Assembly: GCA_027459645.1 (NCBI GenBank)
Contig: DAIDHQ010000030.1
Location: 1 to 64,000, forward strand
Length of the DNA stretch: 64,000 nucleotides
Source of the DNA: Vulcanimicrobiota bacterium
GTDB lineage: Bacteria; Vulcanimicrobiota; Vulcanimicrobiia; Vulcanimicrobiales; Vulcanimicrobiaceae
Direction of reading: 5' to 3'
A program made the position numbers and the translations under genes. Below the pieces are notes generated by a model, which saw only the letters and a program-made list of their open reading frames with translations, did not search any database and was not told the DNA's origin. Below, one piece after another: positions 35,489 through 42,359 of the stretch (positions within the stretch are counted from its first letter, which is position 1; every line of letters starts with the position of its first letter).

Positions 35489-36230
35489 GCGGGAACGCGT
35501 AGATCGGCGGCGTCACCACCGGGGTGCCTACCTCTAGGGTGATCAGGTTGTGCGCCTTCAACGGGATCGCGGCAAGCTCGCCGTCGTATTTCTGGCCGTT
35601 AACGAACGCGGTGACCGGGCCTTTGAGTCCGGCAACGTCGTCGCGTTTGAGCGGTTGTCCCCAGATGTCGAACAGCATGCCAAGCGTGTAGTCGGGGCCG
35701 CCGGGCGGCGCGAGCTGCGGCGCTTCGACGTGAATGATGCCGGTCGCGTCGTGCGTGTGAATCCAGTAGAGACATCCGCCGTTCGCGGTCGGTGCTGCGC
35801 CGATGAAGTGCGGCACCTGCACCTGCTGTCCCTTATAGAAAATCGAGAGGTGCGGGTGGACGTGCAGCGTCACGTACTCTTGGCCGGCGCACGGAATGCC
35901 GTCGACCGGTTGTCCCAAACCGCCTTTGCTCGTATCCGTCGACTTCTTATCGACTTTGATGAGCGCTTTGCCGATCGCGGTTCCGTCGACGAGCGGAATC
36001 GGCGTCGGGCCGCCGCTCGCGCTCGGAATCGGCGATGGCGTCGCGTACGCGGCCTGCACTTCGTTGTTCTGCTGCCAACGCAGCAGCCCGAGGCCCGCGA
36101 CGAAGATTACGACGATGGCGGCGAGCGCAATATAGATCGTGCGCATCGGATCGCGGCGTTGCGGCGTCGAGCCGCCCGGGCCGGAGCGTTGCGCTTGGCG
36201 GCGTTGTGAACGTGAGGAATCAGGCGGCAC
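35478..36230 (-). CDS. Membrane-anchored His-rich-motif protein, uncharacterised
   Basis: This 250-residue protein has a basic cytoplasmic N-terminus and one membrane helix (IYIALAAIVVIFVAGLGLL). Its extracytoplasmic domain contains YVTLHVHPHLSIFYKGQ and YWIHTHDATGIIHVEAP, plus Cys in IPCAGQEY and GGCLYW. The clustered His suggest metal binding. Homologues are known as hypothetical proteins near redox or copper genes. Start could also be ATG near 36146 (MRTIYIALAA). Function unknown; a link to the TlpA/SCO genes is an inference. Confidence 0.65.
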   Translation of the reverse strand: MPPDSSRSQRRQAQRSGPGGSTPQRRDPMRTIYIALAAIVVIFVAGLGLLRWQQNNEVQAAYATPSPIPSASGGPTPIPLVDGTAIGKALIKVDKKSTDTSKGGLGQPVDGIPCAGQEYVTLHVHPHLSIFYKGQQVQVPHFIGAAPTANGGCLYWIHTHDATGIIHVEAPQLAPPGGPDYTLGMLFDIWGQPLKRDDVAGLKGPVTAFVNGQKYDGELAAIPLKAHNLITLEVGTPVVTPPIYAFPPNE

Positions 36231-36242
36231 GAAAAGACCTCG

Positions 36243-37262
36243 CTAGGCGGAGACGGTGGAATAATCGACCGCGGGATCGAGTTCGCGGCCGGGAAGCAGA
36301 TAGTGCGAAACGTAATCGGTGACGGCGTCGGCAAGCGGCGTGAGCGGACGGGTGTACCCGCTCTCGCGCAAGCGTTCGGTCGTCGCGCGCGTACAGTATT
36401 GGTATTTGTCGCGCAACATCTCGGGCATTTCGATGAACTCGATGCGTTCGGCGACGCCGAGCGCGGTAAAGATCGGTCGCACCAGCTCGAGCCACGTGTG
36501 CGGCGTGCCGGTCCCCACGTTGACGATGCCGTTCAATCCTGACGTCGCCACGTGTAGCGTCATTTCGACCGCGTCTTTGACGTAGATGAAGTCGCGCTGC
36601 TGGCCCCCGTCGGGATATTCGGACCGATAGCTCTTGAAGAGCCGCACCGCTCCGGTCTCGCGAATCTGATGGAAGGCCTTAAAGACGATGCTGCGCATGT
36701 CGCCCTTGTGGTCTTCGTTGGGGCCGAAGACGTTGAAGTATTTTACTCCGGCAATGCGTTCGGCCAGGCCCGTACGCTGCGCGTAGAGATCGAAAAGGTG
36801 TTTCGAGTACGCGTACATGTTCAGCGGACGAAGCGCGCGCAGGTCGATCGTGTCGGAGAGGCCGTCTTCGAGCGAACCGTAGGTCGCGGCGGAAGAGGCA
36901 TAGACGAAACGCGATCCGAGGTCTACGGCCCAATGCGCGAGCGCCTTCGTATATTCGTAGTTGTTGCGCATCAGGTAGTCGGCGTTGCGTTCGGTCGTCG
37001 ACGAGCACGCGCCCAGGTGAAAGACCGCTCCGACTTCGCCGAAGTAGTTGCGGTGCTCGGTGACCAGGTCCAAGAAATCGTCGGCGTCGACATACTCCGA
37101 AAAGCGGAGCGGCACCAAGTGCTTCCATTTTTCGGATTCGTCCAGGCGGTCGACGACCACGATGTCGTCGATTCCCCGGCGATTGAGAAGCCAGATGAGG
37201 GCGCTGCCGATGAGGCCGGCGCCCCCCGTTACAACGACGGGGCCTTGCAAAGCGGTTTCCAT
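36243..37262 (-). CDS. hldD: ADP-L-glycero-D-manno-heptose 6-epimerase
   Basis: This 339-residue short-chain dehydrogenase-fold epimerase makes the heptose donor for lipopolysaccharide core. It has VVVTGGAGLIGSALIWLLN (dinucleotide site), FHLGACSSTTERNADYLMRNNYEYT, typical of HldD, YASSAATYG and the catalytic YAYSKHLFD. ATG 37262 (METALQGP) is chosen over 37298. It is the best single sign that the cell makes LPS. Confidence 0.93.
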   Translation of the reverse strand: METALQGPVVVTGGAGLIGSALIWLLNRRGIDDIVVVDRLDESEKWKHLVPLRFSEYVDADDFLDLVTEHRNYFGEVGAVFHLGACSSTTERNADYLMRNNYEYTKALAHWAVDLGSRFVYASSAATYGSLEDGLSDTIDLRALRPLNMYAYSKHLFDLYAQRTGLAERIAGVKYFNVFGPNEDHKGDMRSIVFKAFHQIRETGAVRLFKSYRSEYPDGGQQRDFIYVKDAVEMTLHVATSGLNGIVNVGTGTPHTWLELVRPIFTALGVAERIEFIEMPEMLRDKYQYCTRATTERLRESGYTRPLTPLADAVTDYVSHYLLPGRELDPAVDYSTVSA

Positions 37263-37339
37263 AAAAGCGACCGGGCCGTATTCACCCGTAAGGCTCACCT
37301 CGCCTGTGGAGCAGGCTGGACTAGGTAAGCCGTCAGGGA

Positions 37340-37490
37340 GGCAAGCAAGCCGAGAATGAGGGCGCCCGGCAACTGCCGGAGGCTCATCCGGGTTTCCATT
37401 CTCGCCGGGCGCAGGGGCCGCCTTGAGAGCGCGTCGTATCTCTCGGGCCCCCTACCCTTGCCGGACCTGGTCCTCCGGGGTATGGGGGGT
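37340..37490 (+). other. Structured intergenic region, candidate RNA leader
   Basis: The 239-bp gap between hldD and the next gene is rich in stems. GAGAATG and CATTCTC flank a CCGGCA-AC-TGCCGG hairpin. GGGGCC (37414) pairs with GGCCCC (37446-37451) enclosing a GAGAG/CTCTC stem. CCCCCTACC (37448-37456) can pair instead with GGTATGGGGG (37479-37488). The last two share bases, so they exclude each other. No known RNA family is recognised. Confidence 0.4.
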
Positions 37491-37501
37491 GAAGTGAGAT
37501 C

Positions 37502-38053
37502 ATGAATAGTCGTCTACCCGTCGAGAACGCCGATACCGTAAGCCTCGTGTGCGCACTCCTCGTGCGCTTCCCCGAGCTTGCTTCAATTCGTTCTGCCCCG
37601 GCGGATAGGACCGTGCGTCTCACCTTCGCCGTCAATACGCGGCTGGACAAGCGCGCGCAGGCCGCGGCGGGCGAAGCGATCGTCGATCACGTCGACGGCT
37701 ACCTGCTGCTGGTAAAGGACGAAGCGAAGATCCTCCGGGTCGAATGCGAGACGGACCGTGCCACCACGTTCGTGCACGTCACCCGCGACAGCGAGAGCTT
37801 CTCGAAGGAAGAGCTCGAGATGCTCGTCGGATTCTTCACCGCCGAGTTCGGTGATGCGCTGGTGCGCAACCCGTTGCCCGAGGATCATTTGGACGCCGAC
37901 CCCGTCGCGCAGGATGAAGCGGCCCTCTACGCAATCGAGGCGTTGCGTGATCCCACGCAATCGAAGAGTCTCGTCGGCTTCCGCGAAGAAGCGCGCGTGC
38001 TCGTCTACTTCTTAAAATCACAACGGAAAGCGAAGGCTTCGTCGCGCCGATAG
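37502..38053 (+). CDS. Uncharacterised 183-residue cytoplasmic protein
   Basis: It has no signal peptide or membrane helix. The protein is acidic, with beta-rich N-terminal half (TVRLTFAVNTRL, GYLLLVKDEAKILRVECE) and helical C-terminal part (LYAIEALRDPTQSKSLVGFREEARVLVYFLKSQ). I do not recognise a family. It directly precedes a ymdB homologue, where other genomes often have rny (RNase Y); this protein is not RNase Y. The structured region upstream may control it. Confidence 0.7.
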   Translation: MNSRLPVENADTVSLVCALLVRFPELASIRSAPADRTVRLTFAVNTRLDKRAQAAAGEAIVDHVDGYLLLVKDEAKILRVECETDRATTFVHVTRDSESFSKEELEMLVGFFTAEFGDALVRNPLPEDHLDADPVAQDEAALYAIEALRDPTQSKSLVGFREEARVLVYFLKSQRKAKASSRR

Positions 38054-38064
38054 ATACCCTCAAC

Positions 38065-38844
38065 CTGCTCCTCGTCGGCGACGTAGTCGGCTCTCCGGGC
38101 CGCGACACGCTCAAGCGGTGCGTCCCGTTGATCCGCGAGCAGCATCATATTCACGCATGCATAGCCAACGGCGAGAACGCCGCGGGCGGCTTCGGCTTGA
38201 CGGCGCAGACGGCGGACGAGATGTTCGCCACCGGCGTCGACTTTATTACGTCCGGAAATCACATCTTCGACAAGCGCGATTTCAAGACGTATTTGGATGC
38301 CACCGACCGCGTCATCCGCCCCGCAAATTATCCGCCGGGCGTTCCGGGGAAAGGCTACGGGACGTTTGTCGCAGACGGCGTGACCGTCGCCGTCCTCAAC
38401 GTCATGGGCCGCACGTTCATGCCGCCGGTCGACGATCCGTTCCGCACGGTCGATCCCCTCGTGGAAGACCTGCGCGCGCTCACGCCGCTCGTGGTAGTGG
38501 ACGTCCACGCGGAAGCCACCTCCGAAAAAGTGGCCCTGGCGCGGTTCCTCGATGGCCGGGTCTCGGCCATTTATGGCACACACACGCACGTGCAGACCGC
38601 CGACGAGCATATTTCCGCCGAGGGGACGGCCTATATCAGCGACGTTGGTATGACCGGCCCGTCCGACGGGGTCATCGGGATGGAGCAGGGGCCGGTACTA
38701 GATCGGTTCTTGACAGGAATGTCCGAACGGTTCAATGTTCAAAAAAGCGGAACGAAACAGTTCTGTGGTGTTGTTGTAAGTCTCGATCGGGCGACCGGAA
38801 AAGCGACCGACATCAAACGCATTTTTCTTCGAGGCATTGCGTGA
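38065..38844 (+). CDS. ymdB: YmdB/TIGR00282 family metallophosphoesterase
   Basis: This calcineurin-like phosphodiesterase hydrolyses 2',3'-cyclic nucleotides in B. subtilis YmdB. Motifs are LLVGDVVGSPGRD, IANGENAAGGFGLT, ITSGNHIFDKRDF, VDVHAEATSEK and IYGTHTHVQTADE. The conserved start (VGDVVG) lies upstream of the first canonical in-frame start, TTG 38128, which would cut off a metal-binding Asp. No ATG, GTG or TTG is in frame before it; CTG 38065 (reading LLLVGD) or ATA 38050 is the likely start. The spoVS start overlaps its stop. Confidence 0.88.
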   Translation: MLLVGDVVGSPGRDTLKRCVPLIREQHHIHACIANGENAAGGFGLTAQTADEMFATGVDFITSGNHIFDKRDFKTYLDATDRVIRPANYPPGVPGKGYGTFVADGVTVAVLNVMGRTFMPPVDDPFRTVDPLVEDLRALTPLVVVDVHAEATSEKVALARFLDGRVSAIYGTHTHVQTADEHISAEGTAYISDVGMTGPSDGVIGMEQGPVLDRFLTGMSERFNVQKSGTKQFCGVVVSLDRATGKATDIKRIFLRGIA

Positions 38845-39140
38845 TGACCAGCGCAGAAACCCCACTCGTCACCCCCGGAACGCTGAAGGTATCCGCCAAA
38901 AGCAATCCCAACGCGGTTGCCGGGGCGCTCGCGGCCGTGATCCGCGAACGCGAGACCGCCGAGATCCAAGCCGTCGGTGCAGGCGCCATTAACCAAGCGG
39001 TGAAGGCCGTCGCGATCGCGCGCAGCTACCTTAAAGATAGCGGGCTCGACGTCGTGTGCATCCCGGCATTTATCACGGTCGAAATCCACGACCACGAACG
39101 GACGGGCATCTCCCTCGCGGTAGAACGACGCCGTCATTGA
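38844..39140 (+). CDS. spoVS: Stage V sporulation protein S (SpoVS)
   Basis: This 98-residue Alba-like protein has LKVSAKSNPNAVAGALAAVIRE, EIQAVGAGAINQAVKAVAIARSYL, GLDVVCIPAFITVEI and DHERTGISLAVE, near-invariant in SpoVS. It is widespread beyond spore formers, where the role is unclear; the Alba fold suggests nucleic-acid binding. ATG 38844 overlaps the ymdB stop by 1 bp. The ymdB-spoVS order is also seen in Firmicutes and Deinococcus. Confidence 0.95.
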   Translation: MTSAETPLVTPGTLKVSAKSNPNAVAGALAAVIRERETAEIQAVGAGAINQAVKAVAIARSYLKDSGLDVVCIPAFITVEIHDHERTGISLAVERRRH

Positions 39141-39940
39141 TCGTCGACTTCCATAGTCATACGTACGAGAGCGACGGAACGCTCTCACCGCAGGCGCTCG
39201 CGGATTTCATGGGAGAGCGCGGGGTCGAGATCTTTTCCATCAGCGATCACGATACGCTCAGCGCCTATGGTGCCTTCGAGCCGCCCGCCGGCGCCCGCGT
39301 CGTGACGGGCGTCGAGATCAACACGACCTATCGGGATAACGAAGTCCACGTTCTGGGCTATGGCGTGCCGCTGACACCGTCGCCGTTGCACGAACTCGTC
39401 GCAAGCAACGTGACCGCGCGGCGCGAACGCGTCGATCGCATGGTCGCGCAACTTCGCCGCGCCGGCTACGGCATAACGGCCGAAGACGTCCTGCGTGAAG
39501 GCGAGCACGCGCACGCGCTCGGCCGTCCGCACGTTGCCAAAGCGCTGATTCGGGCGGGCATGGTTCCCGACGTCGATTACGCGTTTCGTCACCTCTTGCG
39601 CGCCGGTAAACCCGGGTACGTGCCGTCGGCTCACGTAACGCCGCGCGAGGCGATCGACGCGATTCATTCGGTAGGCGGCATCGCCGTGCTCGCGCATCCG
39701 GGCAGGCTGAAAGACCGCTCGATGATTCCGCATCTCGTCGAGCTGGGTGTCGACGGTCTCGAAGTCTTTTATCCGCTCCACGACGCCGAAGACGTCGCGC
39801 AATTTCGCGACATGGCAAACCGCCTGCAACTGTTCATGACCGCCGGTGCGGATTTTCACGACATTCGCTATCACACGCGCGGCGTCGGAATGAACGTCGA
39901 TCTCGAAGACATTCGTCCGTTCCTCGACCGCGTCGCATAA
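39137..39940 (+). CDS. PHP-domain phosphoesterase (RNase AM/TrpH-like)
   Basis: This 267-residue metal-dependent phosphoesterase has VDFHSHTYESDGTLSP with the first ligands, SISDHDTLSAYGAF, VVTGVEINTTY, GRPHVAKALIRAG, VLAHPGR and GADFHD, all PHP motifs. Related enzymes (YciV/RNase AM) remove nucleotides from 5' ends of RNA or act on 3',5'-bisphosphonucleotides. TTG 39137 overlaps the spoVS stop by 4 bp. It forms a unit with ymdB and spoVS. Confidence 0.9.
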   Translation: MIVDFHSHTYESDGTLSPQALADFMGERGVEIFSISDHDTLSAYGAFEPPAGARVVTGVEINTTYRDNEVHVLGYGVPLTPSPLHELVASNVTARRERVDRMVAQLRRAGYGITAEDVLREGEHAHALGRPHVAKALIRAGMVPDVDYAFRHLLRAGKPGYVPSAHVTPREAIDAIHSVGGIAVLAHPGRLKDRSMIPHLVELGVDGLEVFYPLHDAEDVAQFRDMANRLQLFMTAGADFHDIRYHTRGVGMNVDLEDIRPFLDRVA

Positions 39941-40023
39941 CGCATACGGCAAGCGTTCGCTGCGGCGCACGCGCCAACCGAGCGGTGCGTTTCGAATACG
40001 TGCATTTTTACCTGTGGCGCTAG

Positions 40024-40052
40024 TTGTGCATTTTCGAACGGAGGCTTACTAT
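40024..40052 (+). promoter_or_regulatory. Candidate sigma-70-type promoter of the SpoIIE phosphatase gene
   Basis: TTGTGC at 40024-40029 and TACTAT at 40047-40052, spacer 17. A ribosome binding site GGAGGA follows at 40075-40080, ahead of a CTG codon at 40089. Confidence 0.45.
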
Positions 40053-40088
40053 ATGAGTCCCTAGCCGCAGGGCCGGAGGAACTCAATC

Positions 40089-42299
40089 CTGTTCGCACGC
40101 TACACCGAGTTCATCGACCGCTATGCGCACGCCGCCCTGCTGTGGGTTTCCGCGCGGGAGTTTGCCTATGCGAATCCGCGCGGGAGTGTTCGCTTTCACG
40201 ATGACGCGCAAGCTCGGCCGCTTGCGGCGGCCGCCGAGTTGGTTGTGCGCACGCAGCGAGCGGAAATGTTCGAGGATTCCGAAAGCACCGTACTGCTGCT
40301 TCCGCTCATCGGGGCGACCAATCGGACGGAGTTCGTTCTGGCTCTCGAGCATGCGGATTTGGGCGACGTGCCCACCCTCTTGCATCAACTCGAAGATCAC
40401 CGCCGCCATTTCGCGCAAATCGTGCACCGGCTGCCGCAGGCGGTCTTAACGGCGCGTCCCGACGGCCGTTTCGACTACGCGAGCCGTCAGTGGATCGATG
40501 CAACGGGAGATCGAGAGGCCGCGTTGCACGTTCACGAGAGCGTCCAGCGCGCCTGTGCGTGGGACGTTGCAGCGTTCGACCGTCGCTGGCGTGAGGCAAT
40601 CGAATCGAACGAGCCATTTATATTCGAGGTGCCGCTTCGTACGGTGCGCGGCGTGCGCCGGCACGAACTGCGCGCGAACCCCTGGTTCGAAGAACAGAAA
40701 TTGCGAAAGTGGATCGTCAGCGTTGAAGACGTGGACGATAACACGGCGGCGCGCGCGCGCTTGAACGCCTATCGCGAGCACCTGGCCGTTCTCGCCGAAG
40801 TCGGCGGGGCCGCCCTCGAACCCAACCTGTCGGAAGAAGAACTGGTGCGTCGCGTTCTCGCCGCCTCCGCGCGGATCGTTACGAAGGTTTGGATCGCAAC
40901 GTTGAACGTCGACGGCCGCGACGTGGTTATCGCTCAACCGAACGGCGCGCGGCTTTTCGAACGATGGTTCGAACGCACGGCGGCGCCAAATGGTCCGTCC
41001 GCGAGCGTAGAAAGCTGGAACGGCGAACGTGGGCGCCCGGTGCTGCGCGTTCCACTGCGGCTGCCGGGACGCAACGGCCAGATTGCGGTGGTTGGGGAAC
41101 CGGGCGATTCAGCGTTCTCCGAAGATGCGCTCAACGTGGTGCGCGACGTCGCCTATCGTCTGGCTTCTGCGCTGCAAAATGCACGCGACATCGCCCGGGA
41201 AAACCGCATAGCGCAGGTTCTGCAGATGGCCATACTGTCGGCGGTGCTTCCGCAAGCGCAGGGCGTATCGTTCGACGTGGCTTATCGCGCCGCGCAGACG
41301 CGCCCGCTCATCGGTGGCGATTGGTACGACGCGTTCGAACTGCGCGACGGGCGCGTCGCCTTTTCGATCGGCGACGTGTGCGGTCAGGGTCTCGACGCCG
41401 CGGTGATTATGGGCCGCGTTCGCGAGATGTTGCGCGTCAGCGCTCTGGAAGGAAGCTCTGCTTCGGATGCGCTGGCCGCAACCAATGCGAGCATCGTCGC
41501 GGACGATCAGGGACTGATCACCGCATTTCTCGCCTACCTCGATCCGTTCACGCTCGCACTCGAGTTTGCGAGCGCCGGGCATTGCCCGCCGAGGCTCGTC
41601 AACCTGCGCGGCGAGGTCGTAGAACTGTCAACCGGCGACGTGCTCCTGGGCGCGACCGCCGCCGCGAGCTATAGCATGCACACACGGCAACTCGACGAAG
41701 GTGACGCGATCGTGCTGTATACCGACGGCTTGACGAAATGTTCGCGCGACCCGGTTGCCGGCGAACGCGCGCTCGGTGACGCGCTAGGCACCTGGGGTGC
41801 GCGTGGTTTCGATAGCAATGCGGAAACGCTGCTGAACGCGGTCGTGAAGGAAGCGGCGTTGGATGACGACGCCGCGTTGCTCGTCATGCGCACGCAGGCG
41901 GTCGATCAACTCGATCATTCGTTCAGCTCAAACGTCGTAAACGCGCGTCGGGCACGTGCCTGGATGGAGCGTTCGCTCTCGCGCTCGTTGCTGCGGACCC
42001 GCACCGGAGACTTCGTCCTCGCGATGTCCGAAGCGGTCAATAACGCGATCGAGCACGGGTCGGGAAGTTCGAACGATTCATTCCGCGTCGCGGTCGACTG
42101 GGATGACGGCGAAGTGCGTGGCTTGGTCGAGAGCACGGGGCCTTGGCAGGAACACGAATCGACGCTCGAACGCGGCCGGGGCTTGACGCTCATGCGCGCG
42201 CTTACCGATCGCGTAGCTATCACCGTCGGCACCAGGGGCACGTGCGTTCGGCTCTTCGCGACGCTAGGCGCCCCGTGCCCCGCCGCGCAGATTCCCTGA
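40089..42299 (+). CDS. Multidomain SpoIIE phosphatase with PAS, GAF and RsbW-like kinase domains
   Basis: This protein is about 736 residues if it starts at CTG 40089. An unassigned N-terminus is followed by a PAS domain (LPQAVLTARPDGRFDYASRQWIDATG), a GAF-like domain (ASARIVTKVWIATLNVDG), a PP2C-type SpoIIE phosphatase (PLIGGDWYDAFELRDGRVAFSIGDVCGQG) and a C-terminal HATPase (EAVNNAIEHGSG, GRGLTLMRALTDRV). This layout is typical of sensors that switch anti-sigma antagonists. The first canonical start, TTG 40239, would drop 50 well-formed codons and lies 160 nt after the Shine-Dalgarno GGAGGA at 40075. Confidence 0.87.
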   Translation: MFARYTEFIDRYAHAALLWVSAREFAYANPRGSVRFHDDAQARPLAAAAELVVRTQRAEMFEDSESTVLLLPLIGATNRTEFVLALEHADLGDVPTLLHQLEDHRRHFAQIVHRLPQAVLTARPDGRFDYASRQWIDATGDREAALHVHESVQRACAWDVAAFDRRWREAIESNEPFIFEVPLRTVRGVRRHELRANPWFEEQKLRKWIVSVEDVDDNTAARARLNAYREHLAVLAEVGGAALEPNLSEEELVRRVLAASARIVTKVWIATLNVDGRDVVIAQPNGARLFERWFERTAAPNGPSASVESWNGERGRPVLRVPLRLPGRNGQIAVVGEPGDSAFSEDALNVVRDVAYRLASALQNARDIARENRIAQVLQMAILSAVLPQAQGVSFDVAYRAAQTRPLIGGDWYDAFELRDGRVAFSIGDVCGQGLDAAVIMGRVREMLRVSALEGSSASDALAATNASIVADDQGLITAFLAYLDPFTLALEFASAGHCPPRLVNLRGEVVELSTGDVLLGATAAASYSMHTRQLDEGDAIVLYTDGLTKCSRDPVAGERALGDALGTWGARGFDSNAETLLNAVVKEAALDDDAALLVMRTQAVDQLDHSFSSNVVNARRARAWMERSLSRSLLRTRTGDFVLAMSEAVNNAIEHGSGSSNDSFRVAVDWDDGEVRGLVESTGPWQEHESTLERGRGLTLMRALTDRVAITVGTRGTCVRLFATLGAPCPAAQIP

Positions 42300-42359
42300 A
42301 TACGGCGTAGTCCGAAAAGACCGTAGGAGCTTCGTGCGCCGGAGCCAAGAGAGCGCCCC

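Noticed and set aside
37300-37360. SRP-RNA-like stretch (GTCAGG ... AGCAAGCC)
   Set aside because: The GGAA tetraloop and flanking helix of SRP RNA are absent.
38118-38843. Long plus frame joined to spoVS
   Set aside because: Upstream of 38844 it is an out-of-frame shadow of ymdB; spoVS starts at ATG 38844.
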